A stretch of DNA of 64,000 bases from DATBVX01 sp963696675 (GTDB lineage Bacteria; Pseudomonadota; Gammaproteobacteria; Steroidobacterales; Steroidobacteraceae), in assembly GCA_963696675.1 (NCBI GenBank), contig CAVOLM010000054.1, positions 1-64,000 of the forward strand. Direction: 5' to 3'. This document shows positions 17,963 to 27,790 of the stretch, piece by piece. Made by a program: the position numbers and the translations under genes. The notes under the pieces were generated by a model. The model was not told the origin of the DNA, made no database searches, and saw nothing but the letters and a program-made list of their open reading frames with translations. Positions within the stretch are counted from its first letter, which is position 1. Every line of letters begins with the position of its first letter.

Positions 17963-18397
17963 TCACTTCCAGCACATATCGACCGGGTTGGGGGTGGAGC
18001 CTCTCAGGCCGGTGTCGTTGAGCGTGAAGCTCGTGCACTTGGTATCAGCGGCCTGCGGTCCACCTGCCACCGGCGCCGCCGTCAGCTTGAAGCCCAGCAT
18101 GCCAGGTCGATCGGGATCGGGAACCGCCGATGCGATCGTGTAGAAGCCGTGCTCACTGGTATTCAGGCCAAGTGCGGTCAGATCGGCGAGGGTCATGTAG
18201 CGCTGATTCTGCAGAAAGAACTTCTCCTGGGCGGACCTGGCGCGCAGCAGCGCTGCCGTAGCGTCGCTGCGCTGCGCGCGCAATACGTAACTGCGATAGC
18301 TCGGCACTGCGATCGACGCGATGATCCCGATCACCAGGACAACGATCATCAGTTCGATCAGCGTGAAGCCGTGTTGCTTGCGCACGATCCCGCTCAC
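17963..18397 (-). CDS. pilE: Type IV pilin PilE (minor pilin)
   Basis: About 144 residues with a class III prepilin leader (...VRKQHG^FTLIELMIVVLVIG) cleaved by PilD before Phe, conserved Glu5, then a long hydrophobic helix. Two C-terminal cysteines (TKCTSF and DMCWK) would form the D-loop disulfide. I use GTG 18397, which overlaps the pilY1 stop (GTGA) and has CGGAG upstream; a GTG at 18385 would also leave a leader. Last gene of the minor-pilin operon. Confidence 0.92.
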   Translation of the reverse strand: MSGIVRKQHGFTLIELMIVVLVIGIIASIAVPSYRSYVLRAQRSDATAALLRARSAQEKFFLQNQRYMTLADLTALGLNTSEHGFYTIASAVPDPDRPGMLGFKLTAAPVAGGPQAADTKCTSFTLNDTGLRGSTPNPVDMCWK

Positions 18398-21300
18398 TTG
18401 GCTCCGAGCTGACGCCAGTAGGTGCGCACCGGCGCGCCTGCACTGGTGCATACGCCCTGTACGACTTCCACACCGACGAGGCAGGTGAGTGCGCGGCCGC
18501 CCAGCGGGCCTCCCTGGCCTCCCTCGCCCGGTTGAGCTCTGGTCATCAGGAGACTGAACTCAGGCGCGATGCCGGTCGTCGCGAGCGGCGCATAACGATC
18601 CTCGGTGGTCGTTTCGCCGTCGCGGTTGCGGTCGATCTCCGGCCGCCCGTCGTCCACCGCAATTGCGTAGGCGCGATTGGTGCCTGCAGGCGCACAGGGG
18701 TCGGCGTTGCCAGCGCCGCGCGGCAGATAGGTCGGGAAGAAGATGATGTTGTCGAAGGTGCGCGATTCAGCCAATACCTTCTCGCCCGCGAAGCCGCCCG
18801 GCAGGCGCAGTTCCAGCTTCCATCCATCCGAGCCGTCCGGAACGATCGGATTGACCGAATCGGTGATGTCCACGAGATCGCCATCAGTGATGGCTGTGAG
18901 GTTGTTGAAATCGGTCTGCGTGAGAGTCGCGAACGGCTGATAGTCGCGCACTGCAGTAGAAGCGATCCTGCGTATCGGTATTCATCGGATGGCCGCGCCA
19001 GCCGGAGCCGATGGCGATGTTGAGATACGGGGCCGCACCGCGGCGACGGACCAGCGACACGTCCGGGCTCTGGTAGAAGCGTCGCGTGGAGCTGTTGGGA
19101 TGCGTACCGAGGTCCGCATTTCCGAGCGAGGCGAGCACACCACCGGTGACCAGGTTGGATGCGCTTGGCACCTGTTGCCCCGGGGTCGCGGCGTCGGAGT
19201 CAGTGATGATGTCAAAGCGCCAGATGCGCCCACCGGTATCGGCGGCATACATGCGATCGGCAAACGCGTCTCCGTCGAGATCTATCACGCGAACCGCGGA
19301 TGGGATCGAATTATTCATCTTGGTGAGCTGGAGATTCGGCGCCACGGCACCGCCTGGGCCCGCTGCGAACCACAGGAGCGCGCCGGTCTCGGCGTCCACC
19401 ATGTAGATGCGATTGCCGAGCGTGTCGGTGTTGTAGAGCGTCGCCACCTGGTCGTTGTCCTGGGTCAGGTCATAGCCGCCGCTGAGGACCAGCACCAGGT
19501 TGAGCGCATTCTGGCTCGCGCCACTGACACGCACGCGCGCCAGCGACGGCGTAGCCCAGGTCTGGCCGACGCCCGGCAACTGCGTGGGCCCGAGGGTCCA
19601 CATGTGCCGCGGCGAGTTCCTGTTCGTTACATCGAGCGCGTAGTAGTGATCGCCGCCGCGGCCCGTACCGAAGAAGATCCAGACCTTGTCGCCGTCGGCC
19701 GGCTCGATGACACCGTTCCGGTTGACGTCGAGCATGAAGGCCCGCACGTCAGCATCGAGACCGTAGTGCTTCGCGCTGCTCGGATCATCCAGATAGAGGT
19801 TCACCAGGTTGCCGAGCAGCTCCGGCGGAATGAATGACCAGAGTTCCGCGCCCGTCTTGGCGTTGATGGCGTGCAGATAGCCATCGTTGGTCGGCGCGTA
19901 GATGACCGCATCGTCGATGTCGGGCGAACCTGCAGTGCCGCCATAGATGACGATGCCGGGCTTGCCGTGGAGGGGATCGCCCATCTGCAGCCGCGCATCG
20001 TCGGTACGACCGTCGCCATTGATATCGCGCAGATCGAAGCCCACCGTCCAGTCGAGCAGCTGTTCCTTGGTCGGAAGATCAGGCAGCCCAGTGCCGAGGA
20101 TCGCATCCGTGAGGGCGTTGTTGCCCCTTGTCACGCGATTTGCGGTAGCCGTCAGGTCGCTGTTGCCCAGGAACGTATAGACCTTGCGAGTAGCAGGATC
20201 CGCGGGTTGTTCGTTCGCGGCACCGCCCGCTTTGACGTCGGAACCGTCCGCCGCCGGTGACCAGAAACTCTTGGAATCTCCCGCGAAAAACCCGGTAGCC
20301 GGATCAATGGCGGGATCCGGGTTGCCGTCGCCCGTCGTATCATCGCCCACCACTACGCCATTCTCGATTCGATACTTCTTGACGTTGCCCGGCCAGTGAT
20401 AGGTGCTCGTTGGCTCGAATACCGAGATGTAGAGGTCGGCCAGCGACTCGGTGCGATTGAATGCGTTCACCGCGACCGCCGGTGCGACGAAGGTCGTCGA
20501 GGTGTTGGAGATCTTGCTCACGATGTTGGTGAGCGCGGTGGTCAGCGACTCGGAGTCGCCGGCAAAGAAATTCTCGCCGCCGCCTTCGGCGGCTACTTCG
20601 TCGAGGAACGTCGTGCCGGCGACGTCGTCACCGAATCCGATCGTGTAGGTGACGACGCTCTGGTCCGAGGGTACGCCAGGTCGAAGGTCGTTCTGATGCA
20701 TGTAGCCGGCGAGATCGTCCAGGCATCGACCCGGTCCGGTACCGTCGCAGGCATGACCCAGCAACGCCTCGATCTTGGTATCGGCGCTGTTGTCCTGTGT
20801 CGGCTCACCGTCCGTCAGGTAGACGACGAAATTCTTCTGGCATGAAGTCTGCGCCGGGCTGTGATAGTGACCCGGGTCACCTGGCTCACGCGATGCCGGC
20901 ACACTGGGAAGTGCCTGGCCAGGCTGCACCTGCGAGCAGGGCGTTGCGCCTGTCGCGCAGTCGCGGCCGTAAAACACATTGCCGCCCGAATAGTATTGGT
21001 GTGCTTCGTACAGAGTCTCCGACAGCGGCGTGAATCCGTTGGCCGTATTCTGGTTGATGCTGTCCATGAGTCCCTGGCGGTCGCTTTCCACCGGCACGAC
21101 CTCATGAGTAACCATGCCGCCCTCGGCCTGCGCGTCGCCGCTTCCACCGTTGTTGCTGTAGCGCATGAGGCCGATGTTCACGCCTGAAATCGATGCAACG
21201 AAGTTGCTGGCAACGCTCTGCACGATCTGCAGGCGCGAGAGGGTGACGAAGCTGCTGGTGTCGCTGCGCCAGTTGAGCCAGTTGGCGCTGTAGAAGGTAT

Positions 21301-21877
21301 AGCTTTGATTGACAGAGCTGCCGTTCCAGTCGAGCTGATTGGCAGCGTCCGCCGTCCAGCGATCGTTCGCCACGCCGCTGTTGAAGGCGTATACCTTCGG
21401 ATCCCCTGCGGTCTCGCCGTGCGACCCTGCATCCGCGCTGCACTCGACCGGCTGGTCCTTGGTGGCATCGCGGACCTGCTCCCAGTGATTGGAGGTTGCG
21501 TTCCATTGTGAGGCGCGCTGTGCCAGGTAGCGCCCGGCGGTACCGATGCCCTGCACGGCTGCATTGCAGACGAGCCTGGCCGCATTGAACCAACGGTTGC
21601 TACCGCAATCCGGCGGATCACCACTTCCGGCCCGCCAGTAGGTGCGCCCTGCAGTGCAGGATCCGGCGTACGTGACACTCGGGTCGTAGGGTGGCTGCGT
21701 GGTCACGGCCGAATCCATGCTGCCCGACGTGTCGAGGATGAGCAGGAGATTCGGCTGAGCGCCGGACCCTTGACTCACGAAGATCTCGGTGTCGTCAGCC
21801 ACTGCGGGGCTGCCGCCGATGACGGTGAGCGCGATGCTCCCGACCAGAGCGGCGAGACGCGGATACTTTTGATTCAT
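18394..21877 (-). CDS. pilY1: PilY1-type pilus tip adhesin / assembly factor, one frameshift
   Basis: A large secreted protein, ~1160 residues after joining two frames. Signal peptide at residues 1-25 (LVGSIALTVIGGSPAVA). A von Willebrand A-like domain carries the MIDAS motif ILDTSGSMDS. The C-terminal beta-propeller has the calcium loop DLDGDAFADRMYAAD. PilY1 caps the type IV pilus, promotes extension and senses surfaces. The frame breaks near 18955, where deleting one base turns DRFYCSARL into DRFYAVRDYQPF and reopens the frame to the stop at 18394. Start MNQKYPRLAAL at 21877. It is coupled to pilE by a 4-base overlap. Confidence 0.93.
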
Positions 21878-21905
21878 GCGATTCACCCTGGAGAACTCCG
21901 CTCGC

Positions 21906-22277
21906 TCACTTCGCTTGCGGCTGGCGTACCGGCGCGCCCTGCTGGCCGGAGACCACGAGCCGCGTGATGGTGCGGCCCTTAGCGTCGTAGAAGACATTGA
22001 GCTGGCGCGCGGCCGCGCCCGCCGCAGCGCGAAGCTGCGCGTAGGTCACTGGTGTCTTGCCGACGAAAAATTGTGATTTCGATGACAGCTGCAGCAGCAC
22101 CGGCTTGCAGCCGGCGCATGCGCTGACAGCCAGAGATCCGCTCTCGTCATCGGGAAGGCTGGTGGACAGGGTAGAGGTCTCGATGGCCTGCTCGACTATG
22201 CGTAAAGTCGCTCCGGCGCTGGCGGCAGCGAGCAACGCTGCGATTCCCAGGACTGCGAATGAGGTGCGAATGTGCAT
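21906..22277 (-). CDS. Uncharacterised exported protein within the minor-pilin operon
   Basis: 123 residues with a clear signal peptide (FAVLGIAALLAAASAGA) and a mature part of ~100 residues. It contains ACAGCKPVLLQLSSKSQFFV, a C-x2-C pair just before a hydrophobic strand, then KTPVTYAQLRAAAGAAARQL and VFYDAKGRTITRLVVSGQ. It lies between pilX (14 bases) and pilY1 (28 bases) on the same strand, a place where P. aeruginosa has no gene, so it is probably part of this pilus system. The C-x2-C could be a disulfide or metal site. I do not recognise the family. Confidence 0.7.
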   Translation of the reverse strand: MHIRTSFAVLGIAALLAAASAGATLRIVEQAIETSTLSTSLPDDESGSLAVSACAGCKPVLLQLSSKSQFFVGKTPVTYAQLRAAAGAAARQLNVFYDAKGRTITRLVVSGQQGAPVRQPQAK

Positions 22278-22291
22278 CGTAGTGGGTCCGC

Positions 22292-22741
22292 CTAGTTGGT
22301 CTTGGGCACGATCAGGAATAGTCCCTGGAGGTGAGTGTCGGTGGCGTCACGGACCGAATGGCCAGTGCTCTCGATCTCGAAGTTCTCGGCGCTGAACTGG
22401 TCGAGGCTGTATCCGGGTGGTGGCAGGCTCAAGCCGCGCGGACGGATCGTCGCCTCGTACCTGTCAGCGTTGGGCAGCGTGACCTCGGGAATATCGACTT
22501 CGTCCGTGACATCGAAGGCACCGGTCGAAATGGTGCGCTCGATTCCGGTCTCCGCCGCCTGGAAAGCGTTCTCCGTGTACTGCTCGTTGCCGGCCATCTG
22601 CAGCTCGGTGGTCGATGTGCTCATGCCGGAGATTGCGAGCAGCGTGAGGATGAGCAGCAGGATCATTCCAACCACGAGAGCCGCGCCGTCTTGCCGGTGC
22701 GTGGGGCGAGTGACGTCCGAAGCGCGAGCGTGTCGGTTCAT
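22292..22741 (-). CDS. pilX: Minor pilin PilX
   Basis: 149 residues: an N-terminal basic stretch, then the PilX signature GAALVVGMILLLILTLLAI and TELQMAGNEQYTENAFQAAE with the conserved AE pair. It primes pilus assembly with the other minor pilins. The start ATG overlaps the pilW stop (ATGA). Confidence 0.92.
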   Translation of the reverse strand: MNRHARASDVTRPTHRQDGAALVVGMILLLILTLLAISGMSTSTTELQMAGNEQYTENAFQAAETGIERTISTGAFDVTDEVDIPEVTLPNADRYEATIRPRGLSLPPPGYSLDQFSAENFEIESTGHSVRDATDTHLQGLFLIVPKTN

Positions 22742-23791
22742 ATCTGCGTATTCCGGATCTGGATGGTTCGCGAGACCAGGAGGCGACGGATGTTGTCGTT
22801 GGGCGTGAAGTTCACGTTCGCGTACTGGAAGTGCGTGTTGTTGGTGTATCCCACTTCGGGAGCATCAGCGCGCACGCGAATCCAGATGCGGACCGCGCAG
22901 ACCATGGCTTCGCCGTTGGCGGGATTCCCGTCTACCAGCGCATTTCCCGGGACTCACGTAGCGTCTCGCGACGCCCGTGTAGAAGTCAGGTTGGCCGTTG
23001 CCGTCACGATCGTCGGGCACGCCGTCGCCGTCGAGATCCGCTCCAATGTCGAGGCCGAACTGGACCTGCAGGTCCTCGATGCCGGGCATGACCTCTTCAT
23101 CGTCGAAGTGCGGTCCAAGCACGCCGCCGCCCTCGAGAGTCTTGCGTCGCAGTGCTGGAATGTTGGCGCCGATGCTCGACTGCTGCGCGATGTAGTACGC
23201 ACGCACTATCAGATCTCGCACCTCGGCGCTCGGTCCGTAGAGCGGATCGACAACGATGGGGCCGGGCGCGGCGCCACCGATGAATACGCGGCTGGCAGCT
23301 CCCTGCCTGGTCGTGTAGACCTGCATTCGACCGGCATCGGCAGCTACTGCATCAGTGCTCGCGCGGCGGATGATCAGCGTGTCAGCCCCGGCCAACGCGG
23401 CGCCCGCAACCGGTGCCACCGGACAGCCGAGCGCGTAGGCGCCGTTATCTCCGTCCACAGGGAGCCTGAAGTCGATCGGAAACGTCGCGCCACACACCTG
23501 TGCTCCAGCCGGCACTGCCATGGGCGCGTTGCCGACCGTTCCGGAAACCAGCAGCGGATCACTCATCAGCCCCCAGTGATTGGCGAGCCGGATATCCGGC
23601 TCCAGCATGCTCATGGCATAGCGCGCGTTTTCCTGCATGCGCGCCACCGTCTCATTGATGCGGTAGGTCGTGCGGCTCTGCACGTACACGGTGATGGCAC
23701 CGATGATCAGGAGCGACCCGATCGTGAGCGCCACCATCAGCTCGATGAGGCTCAGGCCGCGGGAATAGAGGCGACAGGTCGTGGTGTTCAT
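22738..23791 (-). CDS. pilW: Minor pilin PilW, one frameshift
   Basis: About 350 residues. Prepilin leader MNTTTCRLYSRG^LSLIELMVAL, then a long PilW body with RRASTDAVA and the acidic calcium-like run DLDGDGVPDDRDGNGQPD (residues ~255-272). The frame breaks at the TTT run 22943-22945 (one extra base). Removing it restores YVSPGNALVDGNPANGEAM and the C-terminus VSRTIQIRNTQI, with the stop overlapping pilX by four bases. It overlaps pilV by four bases too. Confidence 0.9.
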
Positions 23792-24258
23792 GTCTGCATC
23801 GTGAGCACGTAAGTGAGCGGTTGCTGCTCGCCGGGCTCGAACCAGGTGACCGTGATCTGGTATTGGGGGGGCGAGGCAAGCTGATCGACTTCAATCATGC
23901 CGCTGGCAGTTGCCGCCCCGTTTCCCGGCAATTGGCCGCGGATGGAATCGAGCCAGCTCGCCTGATCGTCTTCTGCCAGCTCCTCGGGCGTGCAGGTGAC
24001 GCCACCGCCGACACAGCTGTGCGTGACGGGCGCGGCGCCAGCCGGCAGCACCCAACTGTCGGGCACGCTCCTGTTGGCGCGGATCCGATCAGCCATGTCC
24101 GCGGCCAGATTGACCGCCTGCGTGCGGTACACCGCGGTGCGTCCGGCACGCAGACTCTCGACGTAGAGCGCGGCGATGCCGAGCATGCCCACCGAGAGCA
24201 CGACCAGCGCCACGAGAGCTTCGACAATGCTGAAACCGCTGTTGTGATGCCGGACCAT
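23788..24258 (-). CDS. pilV: Minor pilin PilV
   Basis: 156 residues with prepilin signature HHNSG^FSIVEALVALVVLS, Glu5 present, then ALYVESLRAGRTAVYRTQAV. The middle has a Cys pair (HSCVGGGVTC). Part of the priming complex for type IV pili. Translationally coupled to pilW by a 4-base overlap. Confidence 0.92.
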   Translation of the reverse strand: MVRHHNSGFSIVEALVALVVLSVGMLGIAALYVESLRAGRTAVYRTQAVNLAADMADRIRANRSVPDSWVLPAGAAPVTHSCVGGGVTCTPEELAEDDQASWLDSIRGQLPGNGAATASGMIEVDQLASPPQYQITVTWFEPGEQQPLTYVLTMQT

Positions 24259-24270
24259 GCGTCGCTCGCT

Positions 24271-24876
24271 TCAGGGACAGTTGAGATCGCCCGGATCCAG
24301 GCCTTGACTCGCAAGCTCGCTGCTGAACCCCGCGATTTCGTCAGTGGTCCTGCGAACCGAGGCGCGCCCGGTCTTGCTGATCGCAATGACGCGTTTGAAG
24401 TAGGAATTGCCCAGTTGGCCGTTGGCGCGGTCATCGCAGAGCAGGACGAAGTTCGGCTGGTTCACACTCAGAAAGCCGCTGAGCTGATACGTGACTACAT
24501 TGGTGCTTTCGAACGTAGTCAGCGAGCTGTGGAGCACATCGTGCCGTCTGAGTACAGCTTCGCCGGCGTCGATCGCGGCATCAGTATCGGTATCGTCCCA
24601 GACGACCCAGCCATTGCCATTGAAAGACGCAGTACACACGGGTACGTCGTCAGTAGGATTGGCGGACGGGCAGATCGCGACGGAATGCCGGCGCTTGATG
24701 GCCTCGGTGCGGGCGAGCTGCAGCGAGGCGAGCAGATCGTTGGACGCGCCGCTCATACGGCTGTTCTTGATGAAGTCGCGGAAACTCGGAACCGCGAGGG
24801 CCATGATGACGCTCGCTACCGTCAGCGTCATCAGAAGCTCGACGATCGTGAATCCCGATGTCTTGCGGCTCCCCAT
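24271..24876 (-). CDS. fimT: GspH/FimT-family pseudopilin (FimU-like)
   Basis: 201 residues with leader GSRKTSG^FTIVELLMTLTVAS and the FimT hallmark SLQLARTEAIKRRHSVAICP. It ends in a cysteine (DLNCP). In Pseudomonas the equivalent FimU is the first minor pilin gene of the operon. Here it lies 12 bases before pilV and 111 bases after a second, more divergent FimT-like gene. Confidence 0.88.
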   Translation of the reverse strand: MGSRKTSGFTIVELLMTLTVASVIMALAVPSFRDFIKNSRMSGASNDLLASLQLARTEAIKRRHSVAICPSANPTDDVPVCTASFNGNGWVVWDDTDTDAAIDAGEAVLRRHDVLHSSLTTFESTNVVTYQLSGFLSVNQPNFVLLCDDRANGQLGNSYFKRVIAISKTGRASVRRTTDEIAGFSSELASQGLDPGDLNCP

Positions 24877-24987
24877 GGCGCGGAATATAGCCGCGCCGCC
24901 ACCGATGCGGTTGCAGTCCCGATCGGCGGATCGATTGGGCAGACGAACGGCGCGAACCCGTAGTGGCGATTCAACTTAATTCGGCGG

Positions 24988-25563
24988 TCAGGCATCGCAC
25001 TTCAGCGGCTTGCCGGCGGGGTCACGCTCGGAGACTCGCGGCCGGCCCGTCTGGCTCACGATGATGGCACGCGCGCTCGATGAGCCGCGTTTGTCACAGA
25101 AAATGAAAGTTGCCGTGGTGCCGGCGAGTGCCACTGGCCAGTAGGTCACCGCGTCTCGCGAGCTGCGGATGGCCAGATCCTCGATAGGCGCCTGCGTAAG
25201 CAACACCACTTCGCCTGGGTCGACCCGCGGTGGCGCATCGTGATCGCGGTTTGCAAACACGATCCAGCCCTCGCTCCAGCTCGTTGCACCAGGCGTGCAC
25301 TGCAGGTGATCGGCGCTCTTGCAGACCACGGTCGGCTCTTGCCGCATGATCGCGGCACTGCGCGCCGCGTGCAGCGTGTGCAGGAGCGCATTCACATGCG
25401 TCGTGCGTTTCGCATCGAGCGCGATACGGTGAAATCCGGGAATTGCCACCGAGGCGCAGATCGCGACGATCAGGCAAACGAGTGACAACTCGACCAGGGT
25501 CACCCCGACGCAGTCGTTGATCGGCGTGGGGACCCGAAAGGGAAACAGGTGCCGGCCGTCCAT
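24988..25563 (-). CDS. Second GspH/FimT-family pseudopilin
   Basis: 191 residues with a prepilin-like N-terminus, INDCVG^VTLVELSLVCLIVA, where residue 1 after the cleavage site is Val rather than Phe. The FimT body (HAARSAAIMRQEPTVVCKS, GWIVFANRDHD) follows. GGGAGAAGCC precedes the ATG, and the gene heads the minor-pilin run. It may be a minor pilin specific to this lineage or a DNA-uptake pilin. The relation to FimT is by motif only. Confidence 0.8.
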   Translation of the reverse strand: MDGRHLFPFRVPTPINDCVGVTLVELSLVCLIVAICASVAIPGFHRIALDAKRTTHVNALLHTLHAARSAAIMRQEPTVVCKSADHLQCTPGATSWSEGWIVFANRDHDAPPRVDPGEVVLLTQAPIEDLAIRSSRDAVTYWPVALAGTTATFIFCDKRGSSSARAIIVSQTGRPRVSERDPAGKPLKCDA

Positions 25564-25677
25564 GGCTTCTCCCGCAATTGCTCAGGCACTCCCTAGGGTG
25601 GCGGCGGGGCACGGGCCAGCCGAGGCTCATTAGTAGTGTCTCCGTCGGGATATGCGCCGGGCTGCTTAAGCTACTGA

Positions 25678-25705
25678 TTCACAAGTGAACACAACTCCGT
25701 ATAAT
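25678..25705 (+). promoter_or_regulatory. Sigma70 promoter giving a near-leaderless fur-family mRNA
   Basis: -35 TTCACA (25678-25683) and -10 TATAAT (25700-25705), 16-bp spacer. The -10 ends 8 bases before the ATG at 25714, so transcription should begin at or beside the start codon. A TTCAC-AA-GTGAA inverted repeat (25678-25689) overlaps the -35 and could be the autoregulatory operator. Confidence 0.65.
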
Positions 25706-25713
25706 GCTGCGCC

Positions 25714-26142
25714 ATGTCGAACCCGCCATTGCCCGTTGCCTCCCGCGAGGAGATTAGCCGCCTCCTGCAAGCGCATGGTGTAACGCCGACCGAGCAGCGC
25801 GTCCGGGTAGGCGAGCTCATGTTCGCGGCCGCCCAGCATCTCTCCGCCGAGCAGGTGCTCGAGGGGCTGCGCAGTTCAGGCACGCGCATTTCCAAGGCAA
25901 CCGTCTACAACACCCTGAATCTCTTCGCGGCAAAGGGCCTGCTGCGCCAGATCAACATCGATTCGACGCGCGCCTGTTTCGACTCGAATACGGGCCTGCA
26001 CTATCACTTTCACAATCTCGACACCGGCGAGCTCACCGATGTGGGCGTGCCAGAGGTGGAATTCCGCCGTCTGCCCGATCTGCCCACCGGCACTGAGCTG
26101 GCGGGCGTCGATGTCGTGATCCGGGTGCGGCGCAAGGCCTGA
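25714..26142 (+). CDS. Fur-superfamily transcriptional regulator, Irr-like
   Basis: 142 residues with the Fur winged helix (THGV-TPTEQRVRVGELMF, ISKATVYNTLNLFAAKGLL) and a metal/haem region NTGLHYHFHNLDTGEL. The two CxxC structural-zinc pairs of classic Fur and PerR are absent; the HYHFH stretch recalls the haem-binding HHH motif of Irr. It should repress iron- or haem-linked genes, possibly itself. No Shine-Dalgarno precedes the ATG, in keeping with the very close promoter. Identity as Irr rather than another Fur subgroup is inference. Confidence 0.8.
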   Translation: MSNPPLPVASREEISRLLQAHGVTPTEQRVRVGELMFAAAQHLSAEQVLEGLRSSGTRISKATVYNTLNLFAAKGLLRQINIDSTRACFDSNTGLHYHFHNLDTGELTDVGVPEVEFRRLPDLPTGTELAGVDVVIRVRRKA

Positions 26143-26160
26143 AATACAACCCCCGGCGCG

Positions 26161-26189
26161 TTGCTGCACCGGGAGCCGTTCTTTAGAAT
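26161..26189 (+). promoter_or_regulatory. Sigma70 promoter for tRNA-Thr
   Basis: -35 TTGCTG (26161-26166) and -10 TAGAAT (26184-26189), 17-bp spacer, with a CG-rich discriminator. The start falls about 6 bases before the mature tRNA. Confidence 0.6.
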
Positions 26190-26201
26190 CCGCGCCCTCA
26201 C

Positions 26202-26277
26202 GCCGGGATAGCTCAGTTGGTAGAGCAGCGCATTCGTAATGCGCGGGTCGGAGGTTCGAGTCCTCTTCCCGGCACCA
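26202..26277 (+). tRNA. tRNA-Thr (anticodon CGT)
   Basis: 76 bases with GCCGGGA/TCCCGGC acceptor arms, T-loop GGTTCGAGTCC and encoded CCA. The stem GCGCA/TGCGC encloses TTCGTAA, giving anticodon CGT for ACG codons. Its last 16 bases recur exactly at 33570-33585, so this tRNA looks like an integration target. Confidence 0.97.
26262..26277 (+). repeat. Left copy of tRNA-Thr 3'-end direct repeat (candidate attL)
   Basis: CCTCTTCCCGGCACCA, the last 16 bases of tRNA-Thr. The same 16 bases are at 33570-33585 in the same orientation. The match ends exactly at the CCA of the tRNA. Confidence 0.7.
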
Positions 26278-26412
26278 TTCCCTTCGCGATGGCACGCACA
26301 GGCAATACCACATTGGCAGCGACCGTCGAAGGGGTTCGTCGGCGTCTGCCAATCGTGGTCGAGGGCATTTAGCGGGCGAACGCGTTGGGACGCAGCATGG
26401 AGCGCTTGATCC

Positions 26413-27696
26413 TCACTCCACCTGGGCGATGTAAGACTCTGAGTCAATGCCAAGCAGAACCTGCGCAGCGGACCACGCGATGATCGCGCGCGCCTGACCG
26501 GCGGCCTGCCTGGACTCGGACTCAACCAGATCGCGTTGCTGTCGCAGGAAATCTTCCATGGACGTGATACCGACACGCTGCAGCTCACCTTGCACATTGA
26601 CAACTTCCCGCCGAGCGAGCACTTCCTGATCGACCGCGGCGATATCCGCGACTGCGCTTTCGTAAGCTGCCTTCAGCTGAGCCCACTGGCGCGTCAGTTC
26701 GCCGGCAGTCGCCGCCTCGCGGCGAGTAGCAGCGCGTGCGCGAGCGTCTGCAGCACTTGCGCGACGATAGGCCGCAGCATCCAATGGAACCGTGAAGCGG
26801 GCCCCTATGCTCCAAGCGTCCGGAGCCCCTTCGACACTGAACTGCGAGTAGTCCCCCACGGCTGCAACCGAGGGTAGCAGCGAGCGATGCGCCTCCTTGG
26901 CCTGAGCATGGCTCGCTGTTGCTTGCGCTTGCGCCAGCAAGAGAGGCAACGCATGCTCGACGCTCGTCGCGGATGGCCAAGGCGGTATGCGCATCGGCAG
27001 GTCTGGGACGCTGACCACCTGGCGTGTGGCTTCCTCAAGAGCAGCCCGGGCGTCATCGATTGAACCTCGCAGCCGCACTTCGTCGGATGTGATCCGTGCC
27101 ATCTCGCTTTCTGCCAGCTTGAGGTCAACGCCGGCGGCAAGCTGCACCTGGACTTCGCGGCGGACCCGCTCGACTGTCGCCGTTACGCGTTGCCGCTGGC
27201 TCGCCAGGGCTGCCTCCTGTCGACGTAGAGCCTGCAGCTGCACGTAGGCGCTCGTCGCTTCGTGGAGCTTCATCAGGAGTTGCTGACGTTCGCTGAGCTG
27301 GGCGGCCTCCAGATTGGACTGAGCAGCTTGCCGGGCCGCGCCAATTGTTCCGAAGACGTCGATCGGCACGCTATAGGCGATGCCGTAGCGAGAGGCATTT
27401 CGATCAAACGGCGGAGCCGCGAGGGTGGTGGGGCTCAAGACCCCGATGAATCGCAGATCTTCGTAGCGAGCTACCTCGGCACTCAGACCGCCGCTGCCGA
27501 AGTACTTACGGTTGGCAGCGGAAAGTTCCTGCTGAGCCGCCTGCGATTCCTCCGCGCGCGCATTCACCGAGGGATGGTCCAGGGCCGCCCGCAGGGCGTC
27601 GCTGATCTCGGAGGCTGACGGGGTGGTCCACGGCGTCATTAACAAACCTACCGTCATTCCTGCGACCAGACCACCAACGTCACGACGGCTCCTCAT
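26413..27696 (-). CDS. TolC/CusC-family outer-membrane efflux channel
   Basis: About 427 residues. Start ATG 27696 (MRSRRDVGG) gives a signal peptide through TPSAS, with GAGG upstream. The long alpha-helical coiled-coil repeats of the TolC fold are visible twice: AAQQELSAANRKYF...RQQLLMKLHEATSAYVQLQAL, and AATRREAATAGELTRQWAQL...LVESESRQAAGQA. It would dock with the RND adaptor and pump encoded divergently at 28490-32790 to complete a three-part exporter. The shared 153-base control region carries the ArsR half-sites. Confidence 0.85.
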   Translation of the reverse strand: MRSRRDVGGLVAGMTVGLLMTPWTTPSASEISDALRAALDHPSVNARAEESQAAQQELSAANRKYFGSGGLSAEVARYEDLRFIGVLSPTTLAAPPFDRNASRYGIAYSVPIDVFGTIGAARQAAQSNLEAAQLSERQQLLMKLHEATSAYVQLQALRRQEAALASQRQRVTATVERVRREVQVQLAAGVDLKLAESEMARITSDEVRLRGSIDDARAALEEATRQVVSVPDLPMRIPPWPSATSVEHALPLLLAQAQATASHAQAKEAHRSLLPSVAAVGDYSQFSVEGAPDAWSIGARFTVPLDAAAYRRASAADARARAATRREAATAGELTRQWAQLKAAYESAVADIAAVDQEVLARREVVNVQGELQRVGITSMEDFLRQQRDLVESESRQAAGQARAIIAWSAAQVLLGIDSESYIAQVE

Positions 27697-27790
27697 GATG
27701 CCTCGCTTCGAATCAGCCGATCGCCCAGGACCGCGCCGAGAACCAGAATACCTGCCATGTGTCACACCCTCGCGCTGTTGTAGGTCGCTC

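Noticed and set aside
25590..25620. A sigma54-like TGGC-N-GC element upstream of the second FimT gene (minus strand)
   Set aside because: The -24 GG and -12 GC spacing fits, but the -12 side lacks TTGC and such GC-rich matches are common by chance here.
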